64,000 nucleotides of DNA, from contig ML664161.1 of assembly GCA_007570785.1 (NCBI GenBank), positions 18,105,856 through 18,169,855 of the forward strand, given 5' to 3'. The stretch comes from Antilocapra americana (lineage: Eukaryota > Chordata > Mammalia > Artiodactyla > Antilocapridae). Below, one piece after another: positions 1 to 11,582 of this stretch. Position numbers and translations under genes: made by a program. The notes beneath the pieces are model-generated. The model made no database searches. It was not told the DNA's origin and saw nothing but the letters and a program-made list of their open reading frames with translations. How positions within the stretch are numbered: the stretch's first letter is position 1; every line of letters starts with the position of its first letter.

Positions 1-454
1 GCCATCTGTTTCCTATTTTGTAAACTTTTACTCAACCGGAAATCACTAACTACCTACAGAAACAGCCTAAGGTAAAATTTGCCCTTTACTCAAGCATTGC
101 CTTGAGTAACTGTGTCTATTACGTGCTAGGCACTGTTGCTCTGGCTATTTCATTTTTACCCCTTTCCCAACTTACTGGCTCTCCTGTCCCTCTTCTTCTC
201 ACACTCCCAAAGCCCTTTTCTCTTTCCTTCTATACCTCGGAGCCAAAACCTGCTCCTGGATTTTTCATTCATATGAAGGCAAAAGTGCTTGATAACAGCT
301 AACAATAATTATCATTTCCAAGATGATGTGCATTTTCACAGTGATCAAATTCTTTATGCTAAAAGGACAATGGTCTCATAATTCCAAGCAGTGGTTCCCT
401 GTAGATTGATGAAGCTTGCTCTGATTTTGTCACTCCATGGCGGCCTACGGCTCT
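1..454. other. Unassigned non-coding sequence
   Basis: The sequence is AT-rich. The only open frame is 66 codons and resembles no protein I know. No RNA gene or confident repeat was seen. Confidence 0.5.
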
Positions 455-545
455 CCTGAGGTCAAGTCCATGCCTTTCCAAGTTTTTATCCCAAGTGCTT
501 GACACAGTGACAAACATATCTGGCATTCAATAATGAAGGAAGCTC
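455..545 (+). repeat. L2 LINE 3' end fragment
   Basis: The motif of a 'cttgacacagtg' block followed by 'ggcattcaataatga' matches the degenerate tail of L2. The copy is short and diverged, so the call is tentative. Confidence 0.4.
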
Positions 546-834
546 TGGCCTAAGGGTAACAAGTTGCTGACACAGAAGAATGAGAAGATGCTGGGTTAGT
601 TTTGAGCCAAAACACCATCAGGAGAGGCCAGGTGGAGCAGTAAGAGGAGATAACCCAGAGCCGTCAGTTGAACTCTCCTAGAAGCCTGTGTCAGTTGTGA
701 GAGATTCCTGGGAGTTCCCATTAGCTCTAGGATCTACAGATGTGGTTTTACTTAGACGCTCTGCTACATTTCAATTTGTTGAATGTAACTGGGATAACAA
801 GTAACTGAATCATTTTCAAAAAATCCATACTGAG
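546..834. other. Unassigned non-coding sequence
   Basis: Nothing gene-like and no confident repeat was seen. Some purine-rich stretches occur near 600-650. Confidence 0.45.
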
Positions 835-1125
835 CATCTCCAATGAGCCAGGAATACTGCTAGGCATTGCAGATACAGCAGCATAAAATCTAGTTCCTGC
901 CCTCATAAAGCTAATATTCTACTTAAAGAGTCTGGTGTGAAAGCATTAATTACATAATTTAGTATTTAACTGGAGTCATATTCAGTGCTACAAAGGAAAA
1001 TTGCAGGGTGCTAAGAAAGCATATAACAGAGGGACATGATCTAATATAGAAGATGAGACAAAGATTCTCAGAAAAAAAAATCATTTAAGCTGATTCCTGA
1101 AAGATAAGGAATTAGGAAAGGAATT
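835..1125 (-). repeat. L2 LINE 3' region, antisense
   Basis: The order 'gagcatctcc', 'aggaatactgctaggcattg', 'cagatacagcag', 'cctgccctcataaagct' is the reverse complement of the L2 tail. The following 150 bases continue into upstream L2 sequence. The copy is highly diverged, as expected of an ancient element. Confidence 0.6.
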
Positions 1126-1789
1126 ACGTGGGTAGAGTAGACATTTCTAATAAGTACCTTTACCATGTGATACACTAGATACACTAGAGCTAATCCTGAG
1201 AATTGGTTCAACTCCTTTTCTTGATGTTGTTCATGAAGTAAAACTTTTGATATCTTTGCAACAAGTTAGCCTATTCAAGACTCTGAACGCAGACAAAAGG
1301 AAACACTGGCATAGAAAAAGAAATCATTTCCCTATATGTCAACAACTTGCTGAGGCACACACAGTACACTGGGATCCCATCCATGACTGCTCTTCTGTGC
1401 TCTCACCTAGGTTATTAGCATAAACGCCCATTTGACTTACCCCATCAGCAGGCCAGCAGCTTTCAAATTCTAAAATGACCACAGACTAGACTTTAAATAT
1501 GGCCCTATCCAAAAACCTTGGGCAAAAGAAAAGGAATTAGGAAAAAGGAAATGAGACAAGGCCCTGAACACCTCAGAGAGAGTCTGATCTGTGTAAGGGG
1601 TACTTTAAACATTCCACCCACCCTTCTTTTAATAGGGAGCCAATTCTTTGTAAGTTTGCAAAAAGACATTTCCAAGTTCATCATGCTATTTTATACATCA
1701 CCTTTCTTTGGCCCTTGGTGTCCTTCTTCAGCTAATTAAATTCTTGTTCCTAAACTTTAACCTCTGGCATTTTATCTTCTTACCTTTCT
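1126..1789. other. Unassigned non-coding sequence
   Basis: No gene, RNA or clear repeat was seen. A 73-codon open frame at 1518-1739 has no recognisable domain. Confidence 0.45.
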
Positions 1790-2005
1790 GTCCCAATTGG
1801 GATCTCCTTTTTTTGTGCTTTTACAGAATGCTGTTCTTTTATACCTCATCAGTTGTAATAACTGATTTACTTATCTGACTCATCTATTTCTTGTGGGAGT
1901 AAGTTCCTTAAGGGCAAAGCTCATTTTTAATCATTTTTATATCTCTAGTTTCTAGCAGAGTACTACTTTAAAAATCCACTGAATGAATTAATGCTCATGT
2001 ATGAC
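1790..2005 (+). repeat. L2 LINE 3' end
   Basis: The 'agtaagttccttaagggcaa' segment followed by 'atctctagtttctagcagag' and a final 'tgaatgaatta' reads as an L2 3' end on the plus strand. It lies just upstream of the BovB stub at 2062. Confidence 0.6.
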
Positions 2006-2061
2006 ACTTTTCTTAGCCTCTAGACAGACATGGAGATTTAGATTTTACATATCTAGTAAAT

Positions 2062-2142
2062 GGACATGGAAGCCTGGCATGCTGCAGTCCATGGGGTCTC
2101 AAAGAGTTGGACACGACTGAGTGGCTATGAAATGAACTGAAC
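2062..2142 (+). mobile_element. BovB LINE, extreme 5' truncation (81 bp)
   Basis: Only the last 81 bp of BovB are present, from 'ggacatggaagcctggcatg' to the 'gaactgaac' tail. A perfect 12-bp target-site duplication, tatctagtaaat, flanks it at 2050-2061 and 2143-2154. This is a typical very short target-primed insertion with no coding capacity. Confidence 0.92.
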
Positions 2143-2154
2143 TATCTAGTAAAT

Positions 2155-2954
2155 AAGTCTCGTTTTGTATATAGGAAATTTTTGACTTATACCAGCCTGA
2201 AATTCTCAATTTAGAGATAAGTCTGCTGTGATTATCTTAACTAGGCTGTTGCTCTACAGTCTTCCTTTGAAATCACCTTAAGAACTAAGTAGACCAGTAT
2301 ACATGGCCCCACTGACTAATAGATCAGTCAAGAACATGATTAGTTTTGATGTTCAACACTGAATAAGAGTCAACCATATGCATAAGTCTGATCTCTTAGA
2401 TACTGCATTTTAAATAACTTGCGTGTTTCATATTCCAAGCTAGAAGCAAGGAAAGAATAAACTATGCCTGGCAAGATACTTATCAAGTAGTAAGTACTTA
2501 AATATTTATTTAATGAGAAAAAGGGTATATTAATAAAGGAATAACTAGGTACATGTACAAATATAGCACAATCCACAGGAATCAAGTTATAAATTAGAAT
2601 AAGAAGCTTATCATTGCCAAAAATGACTAAGCCATCAAACATAAAAAATAAAAGCTATTGGAGAGTCACATGGAATCAAAATAGAATCAAAACATCATTC
2701 AAATACTGAAAAAGTGTCTGAAAAAAAATACTAACCTGGAGGAGGCAAAATTTGATAAATGAGGAGAACGTATTATAAACTCTAAAGAAATCCCCATACC
2801 ACCCAATCTTTCTTCTCACACCCATCCTCCTCCCCATCCACCCCAACACGCACAATCACCACCCTCATGGACACACATCATGGTTGTCTTGTCTACCTTC
2901 TCTTCCTAAAATAACTTTGATCTGCAAAAGAGGAAGTCAGAGATGACAGCAGGA
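2155..2954. other. Unassigned non-coding sequence
   Basis: AT-rich DNA with a C-rich patch near 2800-2880. A 90-codon minus-strand open frame at 2370-2642 has no recognisable domain and low-complexity composition, so I do not call it a gene. Confidence 0.45.
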
Positions 2955-3630
2955 TAAAAGAAAGTTTCCTCCAGCTAAAATTCTCCTCTTCCAGTTCTAC
3001 CTATTATTCTTCAAGAAAAAGTGAAAGTAAAAGTTGTTCAGTCGTGTCCGACTCTTTGTGACCCCATGGACTATCCATGGGGATTCTCCAGGCCAGAATC
3101 CTGGAGTAGGTAGCTATCCCCCTCTCCAGGGGATCTTCCCCACCCAGGTATCAAACCCAGGTCTCCCACATTGCAGGCAGATTTTTTACCAGCTGAGCCA
3201 CCAGGGAAGCCCAAGAATACTGGAGTGGGTAGCGTATCCCTTCTCCAGTGCATCTTCCCGACCCAGGAATCGAACTGGGGTCTCCTCCATTGCAGGCAGA
3301 TTCTTTACCAACAGAGCTACTAGGGAAGCACCACTATTCTTCAAAGGCTGGCATAATTGCCACCTCTTCTATGAAAACCTTTTTTGATCTACTATATAGC
3401 CCCTAGCTAATTGCCCCCTTCCTCTGCACTATCACAGCAACTTACCTCTTCCCCTCTTTTGCAATTATTTTATTACAATCTTTTATTACAGTTGCTTACA
3501 TCTGTCCTTCCTCTAGGACAGCAGCTTTGAAAGATGCGCTGGGTCTCATTTACCTTTATATTCTGTTCTCTCTCCCTCCGTTCTTCATTCCTAACCCAGA
3601 ATCTGGCAAAAAATAGGAACTCAGAAAATG
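2955..3630 (+). repeat. L2 LINE, split by a BOV-A2 SINE
   Basis: L2-like sequence runs up to 3014 ('attctcctcttccagttcta') and resumes at 3345 ('ggcataattgccacctcttc', then the tail near 3510-3630). The SINE at 3015-3334 sits inside it, with the target duplication lying in L2 sequence. Confidence 0.55.
3015..3334 (-). mobile_element. BOV-A2 SINE, dimeric
   Basis: Antisense BOV-A2 made of two related units. The first runs from 'gtcgtgtccgactctttgtg' to 'gagccaccagggaagccc'. The second starts at about 3212 ('aagaatactggagtgggtag') and ends 'gagctactagggaagca'. A 10-bp target-site duplication, tattcttcaa, is at 3005-3014 and 3335-3344. It is non-coding; open frames across it are SINE shadows. 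Confidence 0.93.
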
Positions 3631-3639
3631 CTGTACAGA

Positions 3640-6639
3640 AAGGAAGAAAAAAGGAAAAAAAGGAAGTTTTATTTCTGATGAAAAAAGCCATTTGTCTTTC
3701 TTCAAAATATTTTGTTTTTTCAAATTCAGGGGCAGCCTTTTATCCCCGAGGTGTTAGAGCATGTGCCCTTAAACACCTTACTTTGGCAAAGAGCCCAAAT
3801 TCCATTTTCAACCAGCTGAGTCATTTTCAGTTTCTTTGTAGTTCATTCATGCTTTCCGCCTTCACTAACACATTAACATTTCATGGTGAGTGGGTCCCGT
3901 TCAGCTGGCAGCCCCTCAGCCCCACACCTCTAGGCTGTACTCACTTCACTAGTTCCCAGTTGCCCGCCTCTTGGGAAGCTCTCTGTCGTCAGCATTATCT
4001 AGCTGGCAGAGCTGTCTATTTGCTGTTGTCACACCTAAGTTTTGATCTTGAACAACATGAAGCAAACTTGGAGACTGAGAGACCTCTGCTAGAGGCTATC
4101 TTCTCTCATAGGTTTTTTTCAAAACACCTAGTTTAAAGAAAAGAAGAGAAATAAAATAATGAAAGAACTGGATAGGTCTAATATCGGCTTAATTTGGTAT
4201 CTTGTTAAAATTCTCATGTTTATTCTTCTCAAATACCTATACTCTGTACCTCCATGTCGTCTGCAATAGTGACACTCAGTTTCTAGCTTGATGGTTTTGT
4301 AGGTAATGAATTTAATATCTTAACCTCAAAAACAGTAATACTCCCTGAAAAGATTAAGTAACTAAAAATCTAGCATCTCTAAAGTATGGCATACAAAGGT
4401 TTCTGCTCACTGACTTCCAAAAGGAAATCATACATGCATACACAATGTACATATCTGTTACAAGGTTAGCATTTCAGGATTGACTTTCATGCCTTAGGCC
4501 CTTAGTAGGTGTTCAATAACTCCCCACAGAGACACTGATTCGTTTTAGTAGCTTCCTGTTATTTCCAAAAAGACAGTACTTTCCAGACTTTTCTGATCAA
4601 CAAATGAAATGTACATTTTTTTTAAGCTGTAGAAACAGAATAATTCATGTTGCAAGGTTATTTATTACCAGCCAGACCCTCATCTTGCTCTACGGGGCTC
4701 TGATAATCACCTATTTCAGAAGCCATTAGCCTTCTGTGTACTGTAAAGCACTCTTCACTGTACCGTGTCTATGCCTTTGTGTTCTAGGGGGAGGAATGAT
4801 GTGTACTGAAGTAACAGACCTCTGTTGACCAAGTAAGAAAGTCTTTGATGCACAAATAGTACATTAAACTGCTTTTATTTGATACTGTTGAAATTAAACA
4901 GTTTGTGGAATCCCTGCCCAGGTATGGGAACTTACAAAACCTTTGAGAAAACATACATTAATTCAAATGTTTAATGTTACTGAAACACAGACTTATAAGG
5001 CAAATGCACATTGAAAGGATGTAACAGTCAAAGCTTAGGCATTTATAGGAGGACAGCAGGAGCTGCATTTAACAATGATTTTAGAACCACTGTTTTTTAA
5101 AAAGGAGGCGAAATATTGCTTTTACTGTTTTCAGATAATAATGACTGTTGTTGCAAATTATAAAATTTAATTAGCTATATAAATGCCAGAGGAACAAATA
5201 GTGTGCTATTGTCTTGATATCTTTCCAGAAATTAGTCTTTTAAAATAAATTTGCCATATTAATCATCTAAAAATATTTTTGATCACTGAATTAATAGTTT
5301 GCAGCCTGTTTTCAGGTACTCATTGCCATAGGTGATTGCTTCTTAATTACTACATGGGTTCTTTCTATTCACTCATATTAATTCATGTTTTCTGGCACAG
5401 TCCCAAAAGGCAGCCTTGCCCTATATCTTCTAATTACTTCTATAATTGAATTTGCCCACTTTTTCTAACCTATTTTTTAAACTGACTGTGTTTGTTCATG
5501 GTTTATTGTATCTTTTTTGTGTCAGTTCTCTGCAAGCAGAATGTACATTGATTCTTTCCTCGTTTCTCATTAATTTTCAAGAGCTTTGCTGCATGTCTGT
5601 TTTTTCAGTCTGTCAGACCTATTGCTGAACCAAAAAAATAAAAAGACTCTTATTATTAAAGGTTAGGTAAAATAGACTGAAGTTAATTAATTCATTAGTA
5701 ACTCTGAGCCAATTACTGAAGCCTTCTCTTATTTATATACTTGTTAACAAGACAGAAATGAGAAAGGCCAATTACAGGCACATGTCCTTCAGAAGTTCAG
5801 CAAACCCAGAGCTTATGCGTTTATCAACAGTTCTCCAAAAAATATTCAGTTCATCTATTAGATATGTAAAACTACATTAAAAATTTTTGACTAACATTCT
5901 ATTCCATTCTGTTGATAAATTCTAACATGTTTTTGCCCCATCCAGATATCTTTCATCTGTCTAAATTCTTCTAAAATTATCTCAGTGTATTACTTAGCCT
6001 TACAGCAATTACAAAAATAGAAAAAAAAATATTTTCTTGTTTGCAGCATTTTCTTCTTTATAAGCTTTTAACTGATAAAAGCTCAGATAACTGATTAGCA
6101 GGTTTTATATACTAGAACTCTTTAAATATATTCCATTTGATTTTTATCATGTCAAAACTGTACAACATGCAGAAAGGCAGTTTTTCCCAGATTATTCCTG
6201 GTGACCAGTATAAAAAACTTTAACTTCTTCATCCATACAAACTACCTTTCACAGTACATACTATAACCATTACTTCCCCTTCCCTACCTCAGAAATATTT
6301 TAAGTTTAATGGGGTTAGGAGGGAATGGGGGTGATCAGTGATTGATTAGTTTTTTTATACATTTATATTCTCTTTATTGGTTTGTGTCACCATGGGACCA
6401 ACAAATCAACAGAGTGAATTGACACTAATGTCTCAATAAACTGACTGGTTGTTTGGAGGAATTAAAGCTTATTTTAGGGGTTTTTTTTCTCATTTTTTTT
6501 CCTATAAAATAAGAAAGAATCTCAGCAGATGGTTAGTTCAGGTCTTTGATTCTCAGAAGACCAAAGAATAAAATTTTATAAAAGGTAGTATGCCTTTCCT
6601 GATACTTTCTACATCTGAAGTTAATACTTTCTTGCCTCT
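3640..6639. other. Repeat-poor island, no gene found
   Basis: About 3 kb in which I recognise no interspersed repeat. The longest open frame (3534-4136, 200 codons, plus) starts inside the L2 tail, has no domain and no supporting signals, and looks like chance. AT-rich blocks with TAATTA-like words occur at 5150-5300. It could hold conserved non-coding elements, which I cannot test here. Confidence 0.5.
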
Positions 6640-6850
6640 AAAATTTTCATATCCTCTTATTTATAACCATTTTATGACATTTTTCACTTTTAATTGTGTA
6701 TTACAATAACTTGTATCTTTTTTTCTGCTGAATTGTTACTTAATTGAGGAAGAAACTGTGATTTATGCACTTTGTAGCCCTAACACTTAGCACAATGCCT
6801 GGCAAATAGGAGGTCTTCAATAAATACATGCCAAAAGAATTAGGAATGAG
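6640..6850 (+). repeat. L2 LINE 3' end
   Basis: The segment 'tagccctaacacttagcaca' followed by 'atgcctggcaaataggaggt' and 'tcaataaatacatgcc' is a well-preserved L2 tail on the plus strand. Confidence 0.65.
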
Positions 6851-7289
6851 GAGTCCATAATCTCCTTTTAACGTGTTCGTTGTCTATCCTCCCTCACTGT
6901 CTGGGCTAATTAAAGAGTCTCCTGCTTGAAATCAGTTAATGTATCTTAGTTTTATGTGGTAACTACAGTAAATGGATAACAAATGTTCCAGTATTAATTC
7001 AGTATGTTGTCTTCTCTGCTCAAGACTAAAAATCTATCATAATTTTTCCTCAGATGAACTGTTTCTCATTCCTTTAATTACTATATGAGTAATTTTTTTA
7101 TGACTTTACCGGCCTCGGGTTTGTTACTCTGGGCCAAGACCACACAGGCCCTTGTTACCACTCTTCCCAGTTCCATGTGTGCTGTGGTCTCGGTATTTTC
7201 ATCAACACCTATGTGGAACAGAAATTAGATTCCCCAGATTCCTTTACCTTCTTCTGCCCATAAGTTCTTCAAACCCCTGCAGCAGTGAC
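6851..7289. other. Unassigned non-coding sequence
   Basis: Nothing gene-like and no confident repeat. A moderately GC-richer block sits at 7110-7200. Confidence 0.45.
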
Positions 7290-7420
7290 TGGTTTTCCTT
7301 CTGTTTCTTTTTTTAAATATTGTCCTTGCCTCTCTTTTCTTTTTACCCTTTCTTCCTTCATTCCTCTCTTTCCCTGACCTCCCTCCTTTTCTTTCCTATT
7401 TTTTTTTAAATAAGGTATCT
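7290..7420. repeat. Polypyrimidine-rich tract
   Basis: About 130 bases dominated by C and T on the plus strand, with few purines. Low-complexity sequence with potential for unusual DNA structure; no gene context. Confidence 0.7.
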
Positions 7421-7439
7421 CATTGCTCTGTCTCCTCAT

Positions 7440-7615
7440 AACACTTCGTCTGTTTATAGTGATTTTCCAGTGTATGAGCTCTTTTCACAGGCATCACCTT
7501 ATTTAATTTGTGCAGGCTAAGTATTATGCAGATGAGGAAACTAAAATTCAGAGGTAAAGTGACTTGCTCAAGGCCACACAGCTAGTTAGAACTTCAGGTT
7601 TTAAATTCCTGACTT
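7440..7615 (-). repeat. MIR SINE, antisense
   Basis: Contains 'gatgaggaaactaaaattca' and 'gacttgctcaaggccacaca' followed by 'gctagtt', the antisense core of MIR. Confidence 0.75.
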
Positions 7616-7754
7616 GTCTGCCAGGGAGTACAAAATCCTGAAGCCCCCTTTCCTTAGATAGTTCTTTATGTGAGGAAACTACCAAACAATTGGATTTGCA
7701 GCCAACTAAATGATTTTTTCCTGTAATTATACAGATCACTCTCAGGGGAAAAAA

Positions 7755-7850
7755 TGTCGCCTAGTAGTTTAGGGTGCGTGTATCATGTGGAAACGCGTCT
7801 TCTGACTCAGTAGGTCTGCAATGAGTTGTCAGGGCCTGGGGGCCAAGACT
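7755..7850. repeat. Possible MER5A-like fragment
   Basis: 'ctgactcagtaggtctgcaa' followed by 'cagggcctggg' resembles the centre of MER5-type hAT-Charlie elements. Neither terminus is clear, so this is a weak call. Confidence 0.35.
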
Positions 7851-7904
7851 TCAGTCCACGGACCTCACTTGAAGTCCTTAGGCTAGTGACAGAGTGAGGC
7901 TCTG

Positions 7905-8030
7905 GAGGAGTTGGAGGGACTTGATTCAAGTCCTGGCTCTTCTATTTACTGAAACCTGGGGCAAGCTACTTCGTCCCTCTGACCCTCAGTTTCTTCACCC
8001 TTAAATGAGGACAGTAATGTGTATCTTACT
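7905..8030 (+). repeat. MIR SINE
   Basis: Shows 'caagtcctggctcttctatt', 'ggcaagctacttcgtccctc' and 'cctcagtttcttcaccctta', the sense MIR core. Confidence 0.75.
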
Positions 8031-8074
8031 AAAAGCCAAGGGAACTGACTCTCAATGAACTGGCCTGCTTCCTC

Positions 8075-8589
8075 TCCACACTACCACCTGATCAATCTTC
8101 CTAAGGTCTCCCTCCACTCAGACACTTCCCAGTGAGCCTCACCGCCTGGTGAATCACACACAAACTTCTTCCCTTGATGCTCAAACCTTCTAAAATATTA
8201 TAGCCAAAGTTGCCTTTCTAACTTTCCCCCCCTTACTTCTTACTCACACCTTGTGTGTCACCAAAACATTAGATTTTTATTTTTTCTTCTTGATTCAACT
8301 TTGTTCCGCTCAGCCTTCATCACATCTCTTTCATTCTTCCTTTTAGTCCCTCTTCCCATGCAGGCTCTTAATGGGAGTGCTTTCCTGCTCTCCAGCTCCT
8401 CTCATTCCTAACTCCCACACAAAGCTAGAAAGGCATGTCTGGATCTGAATTCTCCTAACATTCTGTTTATATCTTGGTTGATTTCTTCTGTATCCTTTCT
8501 TATATCTTAGTTATTTCTACAATTATATCATATCCTATTAGACTCTAAGTTCCTTGAGGATGGAATCCAGTATTGTCCAGACATCAAGG
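8075..8589 (+). repeat. L2 LINE 3' region
   Basis: Degenerate L2 ORF2-end sequence ('gatcaatcttcctaaggtct', then 'aacttcttcccttgatgctc') continues into the tail 'tagactctaagttccttgag' near 8538. It abuts a MIR. Confidence 0.6.
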
Positions 8590-8810
8590 AACATAACTTT
8601 GGGGTGCACAGAGCTGAGTGCATATCTCATGAGGCTCCACCACTTAGCAGAATAAGTCTCCTAACCTGTCTTAGCTCCATTTTTCTCATCTTTAAAGTAG
8701 GTGTCAATAATACCTAACTTGCAAAGTTACTGGAGAGAAATGCTGTATGTATAAAATACTTCACACAGTATCCAGCACATAATAAGAGCTCATGTCAGTG
8801 CAACTGAATA
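8590..8810 (+). repeat. MIR SINE
   Basis: Contains 'tcctaacctgtcttagctcc', 'tttttctcatctttaaagta' and a 3' part with 'agtatccagcacataataag', a near full-length but diverged MIR. Confidence 0.65.
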
Positions 8811-9064
8811 GATTAGAACTGACCATGTAATCCCAACAGAACTCAGACATTTATCCTAGTGTATCAACAACTGGACCCAAGCCCAGGCTTCCAATCTGTG
8901 TGAACATTTTAACATTTTCTTTTCTGGCTATGTTTATGTAAGTGTTAAGTCTTATCAGAATGTTCCATATTCAGCCTTCTTCAAATGAAAGTACATTTGT
9001 TGATCTGGCACCGAGTATAAAGTGATAATAGAAGGTAACATAGTATAGTTTAAAAAAAAAAAAA

Positions 9065-9165
9065 GCATATGGTTTCTACTTAAAGCTGAGTTTGAATCCA
9101 AACTGCTACTCTTCCAACTTTCTAATCTCTCAGAACTATAACAATTTCAGAAGTTGAATCTAGGA
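9065..9165 (+). repeat. MIR SINE fragment
   Basis: 'gctgagtttgaatccaaact' and the following C/T-rich words fit the 5' half of MIR. It is short and diverged. Confidence 0.35.
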
Positions 9166-9333
9166 TGTTTTCACTTTCTTCTTGCTATTTGTCTATATTT
9201 TTAGATTTTTAAAATAAAAAGCATATTATTTCTATAGCCTAGATACAATAATAATATTATCATGAGTGACAGCAATAACTTTTAATGTTCCAAACTTCAC
9301 TTTTGTAAATTACATTTATACTTATATTTTTAC

Positions 9334-9373
9334 ATATATGTGCATGTGTGTGTGTGTATATATATATATATAT
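9334..9373. repeat. (TG)n/(TA)n microsatellite
   Basis: Compound dinucleotide tract, TG repeats followed by TA repeats and a T run. Likely length-polymorphic. Confidence 0.95.
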
Positions 9374-9637
9374 TTTTTTTGCTTCACTGTTCAGGGCCTT
9401 TGTAGATTTAAATGTTTTACTTATTTCAGTAATTGCTAAGGAGTAGTACATTCTTTTCATAATCTTATAAACTAATTTTAAAAACAAATATATCAATAAG
9501 CTATATCACCATTCAGTTTAGGATCTGGGGGAGGACAAATAATACTACATTGTGTCAATGCAACCAGATTTCATTCAGTGCCTGGATACAATATGAGAGA
9601 CAGAAATTAAGTTCAATCTAAAATGAAGGCAGTCAAA

Positions 9638-9963
9638 CAAATGAACTTATCTTAAAAAACAGAAAGAGACTCACAGACATCTAGAGGACAGATCTGTAGT
9701 TCTTAAAGGCCAAGGGCCGGGGTGTGGGGAGTGGTCAGGGAGGGATGAATTGAGAGTTTGGGACTAGTAGATGCAAATTATTATATAGAGAATGGATAAT
9801 AGCAAGGCCTCACTGTATAGCACAGGCTATTCAATATCTTGGGATAAACCATAATGGAAAAAAAGAATATACATATAACTGAGTCACTTGCTATACAGCA
9901 GAAATTAAACAACACTAAAAATCAACTATACTTCGATAAAATAAATTTAAAAAATAAATAAAT
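9638..9963 (+). mobile_element. L1 3' end, 5'-truncated
   Basis: Ruminant L1 3' terminus: 'gactcacagacatctagagg', 'gatgcaaattattatataga', 'ggataaaccataatggaaaa' and 'aaatcaactatacttcgata' plus an A-rich tail. A 14-bp target-site duplication with one mismatch flanks it (tgaaggcagtcaaa at 9624-9637, tgaagacagtcaaa at 9964-9977). It has no coding capacity. Confidence 0.93.
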
Positions 9964-9977
9964 TGAAGACAGTCAAA

Positions 9978-10604
9978 GCCAAAGTCATGGCCACAGTCAG
10001 TACGCTGTTTTGTTACTGTGAGTAAAGATGGCTTAAAAAAAAACAGAATATGGGGCAAACCTTGTTTTAATCATGGAGTATATGGAAAGAAAATTAAATG
10101 TCTATATTAAAACCTATTCTTTCAGACTACCAATAACATTTTCCCTCAGCCTCAAGAGACAATCACAAAACAATGGCTCATAGTGCTCTTAGAACAAGAG
10201 CTGCAGTTGCGTACCGTGCGTGTATAGTCCTACATAGGAGGAAGGTCATGTTTAAAGCTGCTGTCGCCTCCTGGAAAAAAAAAAAAAGAGAAACTGGGAC
10301 TCTGAGTCAAGTACGTATGCATTTTCTGTTTTTCTGTCCTGTGGGTCTCTATTGCTAAAAATATTTTTATGAAATTGTTCTGTGCTTCTTTAAGCTTCGT
10401 GTGGTCTTGTTTGCTTGTTCTCAACTCTTAAACCATGACATAGTTATGAAACATCTTGAGTTATTAAAAGTAGAGAAACTGTACTTTGTGAACTGAACAG
10501 CAGGCCAAGCAATGGCTTCATAAAGTGAAATCTTCTATGAAAAAAAATGTTCTTTTTTCATGATAAGCTAAAATGATGACAAACTGAGACATACTCCATC
10601 AAAC
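9978..10604. other. Unassigned non-coding sequence
   Basis: No gene or confident repeat. Short open frames of 61-64 codons occur on both strands around 10173-10424 and have no recognisable content. Confidence 0.45.
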
Positions 10605-11000
10605 AGTTAAGAGCATGGGCTTCAATTTAGACGCACCTGAATGTGAGCCCTGGGTCTACCGCTGGCTAACCGTGTGATCTCTGATGACTTAACCTCATTA
10701 AGTCTGTCTCCTCTTCTGTAGTGTGGAGAGTATATCATATTCCTCAGAGTTAAGGTGCACATTCTTTCACATTTTAAATCTCTAAGAATGCATCTTAGAA
10801 CTGATGATATGTCTTGGTTTAAATAGTAAAGCTTTTTTCTTACTAGTAAATTGTGGAATTTACAAGCTATGACATGTGAGATTTGGTTAAATAATATATA
10901 CTTCATGGAGTTGTTTTGAGATAGAAACAAAATAATGATATAAAACCTAGACCCTGACCCATAGAAAACTCTCAGTAAAGTAATATCTATTAATGTTGTA
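10605..11000 (+). repeat. MIR SINE split by an unidentified insertion
   Basis: The MIR 5' part (10610-10751: 'aagagcatgggcttcaattt', 'ctggctaaccgtgtgatctc') and 3' part (10890-11000: 'cttcatggagttgttttgag') are separated by about 139 bp of non-MIR DNA. MIR sequence around the break is present twice (10732-10751 and about 10891-10912), which looks like an old target-site duplication. Confidence 0.65.
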
Positions 11001-11364
11001 CAGTATGATTTTTCATAAACTCTGGCATTACCCTGTCCTTTTAATCATAATTTTTGTCTGTCAAAACTGGAAGTTCTTTTCAAAGTCCTTGTGCTGGAAT
11101 AGTCTGCCTACTGAATTGTTCATTAAATTTCCTCTAATTTCTCTGGCAGCAAGATATTGACCCTGAGGGCATAAGTCTGAAACATGATCAAAATAAAGGT
11201 GTGGGCAAGTCCACACTGATTTGTCAGATTAAGCTCTCTGCAGACAAAACGAGGAGTAAACAGAGAGCACGCTTCCCCAGCGCCTCACCCTTAGTCAGCA
11301 CCACCACAGCTTTGCTGAGAGGCAGCAGCACTCAGAGCGTGCTGAAAGACCACAGATCCTGAAC
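11001..11364. other. Unassigned non-coding sequence
   Basis: Nothing gene-like. A slightly GC-richer block at 11220-11350 carries no open frame of note. Confidence 0.45.
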
Positions 11365-11520
11365 TGGACTGGCCCAGTTCAAATAGGGGCTCTTCCCTTT
11401 ACAAGCTGTGCAACACTGGAGAGGTCACTCAACCTCTCTGTGGCCTCAATTTCTTCCTCGGGTTATTGTGAAAATTAAATGAGAGCTGTGTGTGTCTAGA
11501 GAGGATGCTTTGTAAGTTTG
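11365..11520 (+). repeat. MIR SINE
   Basis: Contains 'gcccagttcaaataggggct', 'acaagctgtgcaacactgga' and 'gtcactcaacctctctgtgg' followed by 'gtgaaaattaaatgaga', a clear sense MIR. Confidence 0.78.
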
Positions 11521-11582
11521 CTGTTATTGAAAATACACCCTTCTGTGTTTAAGTTCCTTTAAAAATAAGGTCTGGGTTTTCT

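Noticed and set aside
3534..4136. 200-codon plus-strand open frame
   Set aside because: It begins inside an L2 tail, has no recognisable domain, no codon-use or splice support, and Ser/Phe/Leu-rich composition typical of chance frames in pyrimidine-rich DNA.
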